Source of the DNA: Mycolicibacterium duvalii
GTDB taxonomy: Bacteria; Actinomycetota; Actinomycetes; Mycobacteriales; Mycobacteriaceae
NCBI RefSeq assembly: GCF_010726645.1
Contig: NZ_AP022563.1
Location: 4,402,001 to 4,466,000 of the forward strand
Reading direction: 5' to 3'
DNA length: 64,000 nt
Part shown: positions 1-7,660 of the stretch, piece after piece
Numbering within the stretch: the first letter of the stretch is position 1
How the letters are laid out: each line of letters opens with the position of its first letter
Notes under the pieces: model-generated
What the model was told of the DNA's origin: nothing
The model's input: only the letters and a program-made list of their open reading frames with translations
Databases searched by the model: none
Program-made: the position numbers and the translations under genes

Positions 1-1634
1 AGCGCGTCGATGTCGAGCGAGCGGGCCAACCTCATGTCGCGAGTCTGTTCACCGGCCTCCACCAGTTGCCGCGCATAGCGGCCGTTGCCGGCCACGTCCA
101 GCGCCGGCTTGCCATTGACCGTGCTCGTAGTCAATAGCGTCGCCGCCTCCAGCACGTGTTTGGCCGCGTCGTCACTGAGGGCCGAGTCATTACCCGCGGC
201 AATGACTTTGGCGATGTCGACGATCTCCTCCGGCGCGTACGAATCGAACTCGATGCGGGTGGCGAACCGCGAGCGCAATCCGTCGTTGCTCTCCAGCAGT
301 CGGTCGATGTCGCTGCTGTAGCCGGCGATGATCACGACCAGGCGATCCCGGTCGTTCTCCATCCGGGCCAGCAGTGTGTCGAGCGCCTCGGTGCCGAACG
401 GGTCGGCTCGCCCGTCGCGTTCCTGCACCAGGGTGTAGGCCTCGTCGATGAACAGCACCCCGCCCAGCGCGCGGTCGATGGTGCGTGCGGTCTTCACCGC
501 CGACTGACCCTCGTATTCGGCCACGAAATCCTTGCGCGACGTCTCGATGAGCTTGGGCTCCGCGATCACGCCCAACCCGGCCAGGATGTTGGCCACCACC
601 CGGGCGATCGTCGTCTTGCCCGTACCCGGAGGGCCGGTGAAGATCATGTGCTTGGATGCCTGGGCGACTTTCATGCCCCGCGCCGCACGCACTTTCGCCA
701 TCTGGGTGGCGGCCCGGTAGCGCTCGATCTGCTCCTTGACACGCGCCAGCCCGATCTGCCGCTCGAGTTCGGACTGGGCGTCGGCGAGCAGCTTGTCCCG
801 TCCGGTGGTGTCGGCCTCCACGCTGTCGGGATCCCAGATGTCCCGACGCGCGGAGATCTGCTCGGCCGTCGTGGTCTGTAGGCGATGGTTCGGGTCGTTC
901 AGAGCCGCCGTGACCTGTGGGGTGGGGTGAGTGGCTTGCAGCCATTCGAGCAGCGCCCGCGCAGCCTCCTCGTTGCCCTGACCGCGGCGCGTCATCGCCA
1001 GGTACCACGCGATCGCCTGGGCACACGCCTCGCCCGCCGGCGACGAATTCGACTCCACCAGTCGACGTTCGGCTTCGGTGAACAGTCCCAGATTCGCTGC
1101 CGCGACGCCGTGGGCCACCCCCGCGGCAGCTGCCAGAAACCTGTCCGGCCACGAGGCGGCGGCACGGACCTCGTCGATCACATCGGTCCACCGCTGTCCG
1201 GCCCCATAGACCACGGCCTTGCCCCAGGAGACCAAGTGCTCTGCACCGGTCGACGGGATCGACTCCAGCGCTTCCAGCGCGTCCGTGTAGTTGCCCAGCG
1301 CGGCTTCCTTGACGGCGAAACCCATCGTGATCGCCAGCGGCGAGTTCACCGGATAGGTGATGTCGCCGTACAACCCGCCGATCGGCACCCGCGCACCGAG
1401 GCTGATCATCGGGACCTCGGCGGCGCCTGCGAGCTGGCCGAAGTTGTTGCGCGAGTACCAGGCACGGAACAGCGTGACGCGGTCGGTGTCCCCACAGCGG
1501 ATACGGCCGACCCATGCGTCACAGGCGGCTTCGTCCAGATCGGTGATCTCGGTGAACAATTCGAGCGATCGTGCGGGCGCGGTCGGCAACATGCCCACGG
1601 CGGTACCGAACAAGCTGGCCAGATGCTCGCTCAT
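1..1634 (-). CDS. eccA1: EccA1, ESX-1 AAA+ ATPase (C-terminus cut by window edge)
   Basis: Cytosolic AAA+ ATPase of the ESX-1 type VII secretion system, thought to act on substrates or chaperones before export. About 544 residues are visible; family members are about 573, so only the last 30 or so are missing beyond position 1. The first 280 residues are the helical TPR-like domain. The ATPase domain has a Walker A motif GPPGTGKTT near residue 335 and Walker B LFIDEA near residue 392, followed by an arginine-rich sensor region. The start ATG overlaps the espH stop as ATGA, so the two are probably translationally coupled. The upstream order espE-espF-espG1-espH identifies this as the ESX-1 paralogue rather than the ESX-3 or ESX-5 one. 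Confidence 0.93.
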   Translation of the reverse strand, partial: MSEHLASLFGTAVGMLPTAPARSLELFTEITDLDEAACDAWVGRIRCGDTDRVTLFRAWYSRNNFGQLAGAAEVPMISLGARVPIGGLYGDITYPVNSPLAITMGFAVKEAALGNYTDALEALESIPSTGAEHLVSWGKAVVYGAGQRWTDVIDEVRAAASWPDRFLAAAAGVAHGVAAANLGLFTEAERRLVESNSSPAGEACAQAIAWYLAMTRRGQGNEEAARALLEWLQATHPTPQVTAALNDPNHRLQTTTAEQISARRDIWDPDSVEADTTGRDKLLADAQSELERQIGLARVKEQIERYRAATQMAKVRAARGMKVAQASKHMIFTGPPGTGKTTIARVVANILAGLGVIAEPKLIETSRKDFVAEYEGQSAVKTARTIDRALGGVLFIDEAYTLVQERDGRADPFGTEALDTLLARMENDRDRLVVIIAGYSSDIDRLLESNDGLRSRFATRIEFDSYAPEEIVDIAKVIAAGNDSALSDDAAKHVLEAATLLTTSTVNGKPALDVAGNGRYARQLVEAGEQTRDMRLARSLDIDA

Positions 1635-2182
1635 TCTTCACCTGCGTAACGGGTGGTGAACAGTTCGGCGCGCGCGGCCTGCGCCTGTTCGGGGGTGGGC
1701 AGATCCAGTTCGCGACTGAGGAAGTCGCGGGTCGCGGCATCGTCGTGACCGTGTTCGCTCATGCCTTCCAACATGAACGTGTACTGCGCGGAGCGCGCGT
1801 CCTGAGTGGCCAGCCCCGCGATGACGACGATCTCGTCGGCCAGCCGGTGCTCGGTCATCGACGTCACCCGCGGTGACAGGTCGATCTGGTGCACGCGACC
1901 GTCCATGAAGGTGGTCACCGTCACCGTTCCCGGTGGATTGGTGACGGTGAAGGTGGGCATGGGGTCTTCCCCCCTCCCTCGGACATCGCCGATCGCGAAA
2001 TCCACACCCGCGTCGTCCTGGTCGGCAGCGGGCGAGTAGTCACCCAAGATGACCGCGAGGTCGGTCTCGCCCACGGCATCGGCGCCGGTGCTGAAATCCA
2101 GCGCCGCCAGGTCATCACGTTCGCCGTCGTCGACGGCGCCGTCGTCGGCGCCGTCAGGGGTGCCTGCCGGAGGGTGGGCCAC
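1631..2182 (-). CDS. espH: EspH, ESX-1 secretion-associated protein
   Basis: Small acidic protein of 183 residues, the same length as the M. tuberculosis protein Rv3867, in the same place between espG1 and eccA1. The family is linked to export of ESX-1 substrates, including EspE, probably as a chaperone; that role is known from the family and not visible here. The N-terminal third is rich in Asp and Ala, followed by a conserved alpha/beta core. I chose the GTG start at 2182 because it gives the family length; the open frame runs further upstream but reads as espG1 shadow. The gap to espG1 is 19 bases and the 3' end overlaps eccA1. Confidence 0.88.
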   Translation of the reverse strand: MAHPPAGTPDGADDGAVDDGERDDLAALDFSTGADAVGETDLAVILGDYSPAADQDDAGVDFAIGDVRGRGEDPMPTFTVTNPPGTVTVTTFMDGRVHQIDLSPRVTSMTEHRLADEIVVIAGLATQDARSAQYTFMLEGMSEHGHDDAATRDFLSRELDLPTPEQAQAARAELFTTRYAGEE

Positions 2183-2201
2183 CGTTGTGTCGCCTTTCTG
2201 T

Positions 2202-3065
2202 TCAGTCGGGATGGGCCGCGTCGGGGCTGTCCCGCGCGGGCGTGTTGTCGAACCATGTCGCGGACGGCAGGAACTCCACCAATCCGTCGAGCGCGCGCTG
2301 CAAGTTTTCGGGGGTGCCGGGCAGGAAGCTTCCGTAGAGCTCTCCGTTGACCCGCCGAGGAATCGACACGATCCGCCCGTGCGCGGAGTCCAGCACACCT
2401 GCGCCCACTCCTGCCCGGGAGTATGTACCGCCCGGATGCCGCTCGTTTGCGGTGATCTCCACCCAACTGGTCGGCTTGCCGGTGGCTTCGGCATAGATCT
2501 TCGCCGACGCGAGCGGCTGTCCGTAGCCGGTGAGCTGGTCTGCCGTGCGCACGCCGGACAGTTCGTCGGCCAACCCGGTCAGCGGCTCGACGTCGGCCGC
2601 CCGTTCGTCTCCGATGACCACGTTCACCATCGCGGCGAGCCCGATCTGCGGCGCCACACGCTGCAGCACCAACATCTCCTCGTCGCGCGCGGCCACGACA
2701 TGACGCTCCCCCTTGCGGCAGACCACGAAGCGCACCATTTTGCCACCGAGATCACGCCGCCACCACCGGCAGTCGAGCGTCCGGTCGGGACGGGACAGCG
2801 CGTCGACCATCGCCGCGACTTCCGGATGAGGATCTCCGAACGCCGTCAAGACGCCCTGCGCAGTGAGATCGCGTGCCACCTGTTCGGCGACGATCTTGCG
2901 TTGATCCTCGTACGGGATGTTCGGCCGAATCCCCAGCGAGAGTGGAAACTCGACCAGGTGCAGCAGGTCAGCGACCACAAGCATTCCGTCGATGGTGAGC
3001 TCGACACCCACAACGTCGTCGTAGTGCGTGGGCTCGCCGTCGCCGAGGAAAGGCGCCGCCGTCAA
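2202..3065 (-). CDS. espG1: EspG1, ESX-1 substrate chaperone
   Basis: Cytosolic chaperone of the EspG family, which binds the tip of PPE proteins in PE-PPE pairs and delivers them to the cognate ESX machine. The 287 residues match the family length (about 283). The conserved N-terminal segment (VGVELTIDGMLVVADLLHL) and the central beta-sheet core are recognisable. The start ATG overlaps the espF stop as ATGA. Position between espF and espH marks it as the ESX-1 member. No PE or PPE partner lies in this window; it would be expected beyond the left edge. Confidence 0.92.
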   Translation of the reverse strand: MTAAPFLGDGEPTHYDDVVGVELTIDGMLVVADLLHLVEFPLSLGIRPNIPYEDQRKIVAEQVARDLTAQGVLTAFGDPHPEVAAMVDALSRPDRTLDCRWWRRDLGGKMVRFVVCRKGERHVVAARDEEMLVLQRVAPQIGLAAMVNVVIGDERAADVEPLTGLADELSGVRTADQLTGYGQPLASAKIYAEATGKPTSWVEITANERHPGGTYSRAGVGAGVLDSAHGRIVSIPRRVNGELYGSFLPGTPENLQRALDGLVEFLPSATWFDNTPARDSPDAAHPD

Positions 3066-3409
3066 CGCGGCCTCCGGGCAAATGGAATCCGGTCGGGGTT
3101 CACCGGCTTGTTCAGGTTGCTCGCCGAGGATTCATCGGTCGTTCGGTAGCGGACGGCGGCCGATCCCAGAGCATCGGACAACGTGCAGGACCGTTCGGCG
3201 ATTGCGCGCGCCGCGGTGGACCTCGCCTGCTCGAGGGCCTCGACGGCGTCCGCGAACGCCCATGCGACGGCGCCGTGCGTGGTGCGGACCCGAGTGTGCA
3301 CACCGTTCACTCGTTGGGTGGCCGCACCGAGTTCCTCGGCTGCCTGGCTGTGCTTGGCGGCCAGTGCGCGCACATGGGACGTGGCGACGCGGAGCGCTTC
3401 GTGAGACAC
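3062..3409 (-). CDS. espF: EspF, ESX-1 secreted protein (DUF2580)
   Basis: Helical protein of 115 residues of the DUF2580 family, next to and 19 bases downstream of espE, as in the M. tuberculosis pair Rv3864-Rv3865. EspE and EspF are interdependent ESX-1 substrates in other mycobacteria. Residues 1-85 form a heptad-like helical region typical of WXG100-fold proteins; the tail is basic (FARRPR at the end). The GTG start at 3409 follows an AAGGAA ribosome-binding sequence. The stop overlaps the espG1 start. Confidence 0.87.
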   Translation of the reverse strand: MSHEALRVATSHVRALAAKHSQAAEELGAATQRVNGVHTRVRTTHGAVAWAFADAVEALEQARSTAARAIAERSCTLSDALGSAAVRYRTTDESSASNLNKPVNPDRIPFARRPR

Positions 3410-3428
3410 GTGTGGTTCCTTCGGCTCG

Positions 3429-4751
3429 TTACTGCGGCGGCCTGGTGGCGGCGGGCGGTGCGGGAACGCTTGGCACGGTATCGGCCGGCCGGGCCGGTGG
3501 GATCGCTACCTCTGCTTCCGTCTCCTCTGGAGCCGGGGAAGCACCGCCGAACGCATCTGATGCTCGGGGCGCCCGGGTGTCGGCATCTTCACCGGAGCCG
3601 GACTCGCCATTCGGGTGCCTGTCCGCATCGCCGACCGCGTCGTGGTCGCGGATTCCCTCGTCCGCATCTGGGATTTCGGTCCCGCCCGCCGTCAACGTCG
3701 ACAAGGACTGCCCCACGGCGCCGGCAGCGCCGGCCACGGTGGCGGTCAGCGGTGCCACCATCGCGCCGATCAGCCCGCCGAGCGCGCCGAACGCCGACGC
3801 CATTCCCGACATCGGATCCGTCGCCGGGGCCGCTGGTGGTCCGCCCGAAGCGGTCGAGCCGACCGGCACAGCAGCCGGCACAGGGGGCGGCGAGAGTACC
3901 GGTGCACTCATTAGACTGTTGTCGGTGTCGGCCCGGGTACTGCGGCCGGCGGCCGGGACCGGGGCAACGACGCCGGGACCAACCACGTCGTCGGATGCGC
4001 TGTCGGAGCGGGAGTCCTCGGATTCCTTCGGCACCTCGTCCGCGGGTTCTTCGTCGGGGAGAGGGTCTCCGTCTAGAGCCGGCGGGCCCTCCGGCACAGC
4101 CAACGCGGTGTAGTGCGACGCCAGCCGGATCAACTCGCCCGCGTTGTGGGAAGACTCCCGCGACAGCAGCGCCAGTTCCTGACCACTGTGATGGACTGCC
4201 GTGGCTACCGCCGCCAATTCGACGGTGGTCTTCGCGGCGGGGCCGAATCCCGGCACAGACGCCAGCGCCCATGTCGTCCGGCTCACGTCAGCGAGGAAGT
4301 CCGACTGCTCGTCGAGGTTGTCCCGACGGACCTCGACTTGCTGCGCCTGGCGCGAGAGCACCCGGCTCGCGTGGCGATCGAGCAGCGCGATGGCGTCGAC
4401 CCGGGCCGCTTGCCGGTGGTGCGCGTAGGCATAGCTCTGCGCGGCCGCCCCCTCCCAGTCTTCGTTGGGACGGGCCGTGGCCAGTGTGCCTGCGGCGGAA
4501 TCGAAGTCGTAGGCGGCGCGTTCGAACAGCTCACCCTGTTCCGGTCGACCCCATCCCGCGGTCAAGCGCATCCCCGCGATCACCATCTGACCGGCATCCA
4601 GGATGGGTGATGCGGTGCCCTTCCTGAGCGACGTGTCGTCGGTCGAAGACCGCACTGCACTCGGCGCAGCTGCCGAGCCGCTGTCCCCGCCAACTCCCGA
4701 CCCGGATTTGCCCAACCCTCCGAGATGGTCGATCGGATCCATATGGTCCAC
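3429..4751 (-). CDS. espE: EspE, ESX-1 secreted substrate
   Basis: 440-residue protein at the head of the espE-espF-espG1-espH-eccA1 operon. The N-terminal half has the EspA/EspE-type helical domain with a WxG motif (DWEGAAAQ, near residue 105). It is followed by a disordered Asp/Ser/Pro-rich linker and a C-terminal Ala/Gly hydrophobic stretch (about residues 310-345) that could associate with membranes. M. tuberculosis EspE is 402 residues, so this one has a longer linker. EspE is exported by ESX-1 and found at the cell surface in relatives; here that is inferred from homology and order. Confidence 0.88.
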   Translation of the reverse strand: MDHMDPIDHLGGLGKSGSGVGGDSGSAAAPSAVRSSTDDTSLRKGTASPILDAGQMVIAGMRLTAGWGRPEQGELFERAAYDFDSAAGTLATARPNEDWEGAAAQSYAYAHHRQAARVDAIALLDRHASRVLSRQAQQVEVRRDNLDEQSDFLADVSRTTWALASVPGFGPAAKTTVELAAVATAVHHSGQELALLSRESSHNAGELIRLASHYTALAVPEGPPALDGDPLPDEEPADEVPKESEDSRSDSASDDVVGPGVVAPVPAAGRSTRADTDNSLMSAPVLSPPPVPAAVPVGSTASGGPPAAPATDPMSGMASAFGALGGLIGAMVAPLTATVAGAAGAVGQSLSTLTAGGTEIPDADEGIRDHDAVGDADRHPNGESGSGEDADTRAPRASDAFGGASPAPEETEAEVAIPPARPADTVPSVPAPPAATRPPQ

Positions 4752-5021
4752 CCCTTCCCAGGAGCACAGTACCAGCGACCAGGACCCCTTCAGATCAGTA
4801 ATTCGGCGCGCGAAAGCGCTACCATTCGCCTCGAAATGCAGATCTCAGCAATTCCTCAGCTGCTGTTTATGCCTACCAATAGGTTTCCCGGCAAATATCT
4901 TGTGGTGATCACGCCCGGAGTCTTCGCGTCCCACCGCTGGAGTCCGCCCGCGCCTGCGTCCCCATCGCATCGGTACCGCGAGGACCGGACACCGGGTGCC
5001 GCGGCGGGGTTTGCTGCCTCA
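4752..5021 (-). promoter_or_regulatory. espE upstream region, probable ESX-1 operon promoter
   Basis: 270 bases between espE and espM with no plausible gene. The part nearest espE (about 4800-4905) is clearly more AT-rich than its surroundings, which fits a promoter and untranslated leader for the espE-eccA1 operon. I see no clear -10/-35 pair that I would defend. Confidence 0.4.
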
Positions 5022-5762
5022 CTACCCGATCTGGGCCACCAGCGCCGCGAGCGCCTCGACATCGGCCGGTGCCGCCGGCTCTTCGGTCTCGACCTGCCGG
5101 ACCGCGTCTTCGGCCACCCCCGCGGCCTGGGCAGCTTCCGCGATCGTCAGGTTTGCGGCGCGGCGCACGGCGTACAGCCGCTGCCCCAATGTCGCATACG
5201 GTGCGGCGGCCGCGCGCAGCATCAGCTCGTCGTAAAGGCTGCGTACCGCACTGAGGGCTTTGATCAACGACGGGGTGATCCGGCCGATGCGTGCTGCGCG
5301 CGAGGCGACGGCTTCGAGTTGGCGCAGATCCGACAGCAGCGATGTCGCACGAGGAGTGAAAGTTTGGTCGTCGGTCGCGGGCAGCGTCGCGATGGTGGTC
5401 CGCAGGGTGCCGGCCGCGGTGAGCACGGCCTGCGCGATCAACGAGATCTCGTCCCCGTCCGCAGGCGCGGTGGACATCTCGGGGCGTGGCGACGGATGCA
5501 CCGCTTCACCGCGCCGCAGCCGCTCGATGGCGCCCGGCGGCCAGCGCAGGATCTCCTCGAGTTTGGCCCTCGTACGCTGGCGAGGCCAGCTGCGCCCCTT
5601 CTCGAACGCGATGAGCGCACCGGCGTTGATGATGCCCTCGGCGGCCAGGCGCCGCTGGCTGATGTCGAGTTCGCGGCGCCGTGCGGCGGCGGCAGCGCCG
5701 GCACGCAGCATTCCGGGATCCGGTGCGCTGGTCGACCCGTCGATCGACTCCGCGTTCGTCAT
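5022..5762 (-). CDS. espM: Probable EspM-type DNA-binding regulator of ESX-1
   Basis: Predicted DNA-binding protein of about 246 residues. Both ends look like XRE-type helix-turn-helix regions: residues about 20-70 (ISQRRLAAEGIINAGALIAF) and about 195-240 (LGQRLYAVRRAANLTIAEAA). The middle is helical. It lies between whiB6 (divergent) and espE, the position of Rv3863/EspM, which represses whiB6 in M. marinum. The name therefore rests mainly on position plus the DNA-binding look. M. tuberculosis Rv3863 is longer (about 392 residues), so this may be a shorter form. The ATG at 5762 was chosen; the frame stays open to 5909, but the extra residues look like intergenic translation. Confidence 0.6.
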   Translation of the reverse strand: MTNAESIDGSTSAPDPGMLRAGAAAAARRRELDISQRRLAAEGIINAGALIAFEKGRSWPRQRTRAKLEEILRWPPGAIERLRRGEAVHPSPRPEMSTAPADGDEISLIAQAVLTAAGTLRTTIATLPATDDQTFTPRATSLLSDLRQLEAVASRAARIGRITPSLIKALSAVRSLYDELMLRAAAAPYATLGQRLYAVRRAANLTIAEAAQAAGVAEDAVRQVETEEPAAPADVEALAALVAQIG

Positions 5763-6144
5763 CTGGCCCGGATACCTCGTGCTTGCTCGGATCAATGTGC
5801 TCAGCCGATCGGCGTCGTCATCGTAACGAGCCAGGCCCTGGCCGCTACGACTTGGGTGACCGAATCCGCGTGGTTTCTGTGTCAAAGCTACACCTTCGAG
5901 CAGACACAATCCGCATTAATGCTGCGGTGTTTCGTCACCGGTAGGTCCGGTGTCGATCGCATCGCCGGAGCAACATAACTGCACGTCGTTTGACATTTAA
6001 CGCCTGGTGCACGGCGGGAGGCGGCCCGGCCGCCCGGCGGAGCACACCGGCGATCCGTTGCAGTAACTGTTGCATCGCTACGGTTTGTCCGCTAGCTTTC
6101 GAAATATCGCGGCACCCCGCCGCCAGGCACAGAGGAGCGACACG
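5763..6144. promoter_or_regulatory. espM-whiB6 divergent intergenic region
   Basis: 382 bases without a supportable gene. It must carry both promoters of the divergent espM and whiB6 genes. Sequence around 5880-6000 is AT-rich relative to the surroundings. In M. marinum the equivalent interval holds the EspM binding sites that control whiB6; I could not pick out a convincing operator by eye. A GAGGAG ribosome-binding site for whiB6 lies at 6132-6137. Confidence 0.5.
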
Positions 6145-6438
6145 ATGAACGCAACGCCGTTTGACGAGACACCGGTCGGCGCGTGCACCGCGGACCCCGA
6201 GCGGTGGACCACCACCGCTGACGACGAAGCGAAGGCCATTTGTCGGTCGTGTCCTCGTCGTTGGCCGTGCGCGCGCGAGGCCTACGAGTCGCCCCGGGCC
6301 GAGGGGCTTTGGGCGGGGATCTACGTTCCGGAGGCTGGGCGCGGCCGCACCTTCGCACTGCGCCAGCTCAAGTCGCTGGCAGAACAGCACGGCTATCCCG
6401 TGCGGCAGCGCCGCGTCTACTACGCCGAGACCGCCTGA
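6145..6438 (+). CDS. whiB6: WhiB6, iron-sulfur redox regulator of ESX-1
   Basis: WhiB-family protein of 97 residues. The four cluster cysteines are in the expected layout: one in GACTAD near the N-terminus, then C-X2-C-X5-C in AICRSCPRRWPC. The family turn motif follows as GLWAGIYVP, and the C-terminus is basic for DNA contact. WhiB6 responds to redox or nitric oxide through a 4Fe-4S cluster and activates ESX-1 genes in M. tuberculosis and M. marinum. ATG at 6145 was chosen because it has a good GAGGAG site eight bases upstream; the frame is open upstream to 6070. The family protein in M. tuberculosis is 116 residues, so this is a short form. Confidence 0.9.
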   Translation: MNATPFDETPVGACTADPERWTTTADDEAKAICRSCPRRWPCAREAYESPRAEGLWAGIYVPEAGRGRTFALRQLKSLAEQHGYPVRQRRVYYAETA

Positions 6439-6446
6439 CCTGGTCC

Positions 6447-6480
6447 GTCCGCCGCCGAGCCCGGGGGGTCGGCGGCGGAC
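6447..6480. terminator. Bidirectional hairpin between whiB6 and the GGDEF gene
   Basis: A 12-base perfect inverted repeat (GTCCGCCGCCGA, 6447-6458, with its complement at 6469-6480) around a 10-base loop, starting nine bases after the whiB6 stop. It sits between two convergent genes, so it probably ends both transcripts. No U-tract, which is common in mycobacteria. Confidence 0.65.
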
Positions 6481-6501
6481 GGCTCGGCGGGAACACCGTC
6501 C

Positions 6502-7557
6502 CTACACGTTGAGCGCGTCGACCACCGGGCCGGACTTGCCCTTCTTGTCGACATACATCAGTTCGTCGGCGCGGGTGAGCAATTCGTCGATGGAGGCGCC
6601 GTCGGCGGCGTCGGTTTCGATCACCCCGACGCTGACGGCCAGGGGCTGCCGGCAGGCGTCCACGTCGTTGCGGAACGCCGTCAGGATCTGCTCTTTCAGA
6701 TCCTCGGGTTCCTGCACGGCATCGAGCACCAGCACGCAGAACTCGTCCCCGCCGAGCCGCGCGGCGATGTCGGTGGGTCCGAGCAGCGAGCGCAACACCC
6801 GGGCCGCGGCGACCAGCAGCGAATCGCCGGCGTCGTGGCCGTCGGTGTCGTTGACCGACTTGAGGTCGTCGATGTCGAGGAACGCCAGCAGGCACCGGCC
6901 CCCGTTGCCGCGGCAGCGGCGCAACGCCCGCTCGGCGTGGTCGAAGAAGCCGCGACGGTTGTTCAGGCCCGTCAGATCGTCGGTCAGCGACAGCCGCCGG
7001 ATCTCCTCGGTGGCCTGCTCGAGCGCCGCGGTCCGGTCGGCCACCCGCTGGTCGAGCTCGGCGTAGAGCGTGACGTTCTCCATGGCCACCGACGTCGAAT
7101 CCGCCAGCGCCGCCAGCATCGACACCTCGTCGTCGGTGGGATGGCGTCGTTCGGCCCAGTACGCGCCAATCGCGCCGACCGGATCCAGCGTGCGGATCGG
7201 CACCATCACCAGACTCTTGACGAAGGTCGGCCGGTAGGCGGCCTGCGGGATACGGTCATCGGCGTAGATGTCGGGGATCACGGCGGACTGCCGGTGCAGC
7301 ATCACCCAGCCGCTGACGCAGGCCTCCATCGGGAAACGCTTGCCCGCCCACAGCGGCGCGATGGCATCCTCGTCGGCGTAATAGCACTGACCGTCATCGC
7401 GCAGGACGAAGGTCGCGCCGTCGGCGCCGGTCATATGTCGCGCCGCGCTCCGGACGATGCGCTGGATCTCGGGGAGGCTGCGCGCCAGCGACAGTTCCTG
7501 CACAGCCTGTAACAGCAGGCCCAGACCCGCGCCCCGCCCCTGATGCGTGACGCTCAT
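6502..7557 (-). CDS. GAF-GGDEF protein, putative diguanylate cyclase
   Basis: 351-residue cytosolic signalling protein. Residues about 15-165 form a GAF sensor domain, followed by a short coiled coil (about 168-195) and a GGDEF domain to the C-terminus. The catalytic GGDEF motif is intact (RLGGDEF), as are the LTDDLTGLNNRR and FLDIDDLK signatures, so synthesis of cyclic di-GMP from GTP is plausible. The RxxD inhibitory site that normally precedes the motif is absent, so product feedback inhibition is not expected. No EAL domain. I prefer the ATG at 7557, five bases after a GGAGG, over the GTG at 7563. Confidence 0.87.
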   Translation of the reverse strand: MSVTHQGRGAGLGLLLQAVQELSLARSLPEIQRIVRSAARHMTGADGATFVLRDDGQCYYADEDAIAPLWAGKRFPMEACVSGWVMLHRQSAVIPDIYADDRIPQAAYRPTFVKSLVMVPIRTLDPVGAIGAYWAERRHPTDDEVSMLAALADSTSVAMENVTLYAELDQRVADRTAALEQATEEIRRLSLTDDLTGLNNRRGFFDHAERALRRCRGNGGRCLLAFLDIDDLKSVNDTDGHDAGDSLLVAAARVLRSLLGPTDIAARLGGDEFCVLVLDAVQEPEDLKEQILTAFRNDVDACRQPLAVSVGVIETDAADGASIDELLTRADELMYVDKKGKSGPVVDALNV

Positions 7558-7660
7558 CCACACCTCCGTGAGATTCGACCGCGGCCACCTCAGAGCACCG
7601 AAACGGGTTGCCCCATGGTACGTACGCTGATCTTGTTCTGCGGGGCAACACCGAAGCTTG

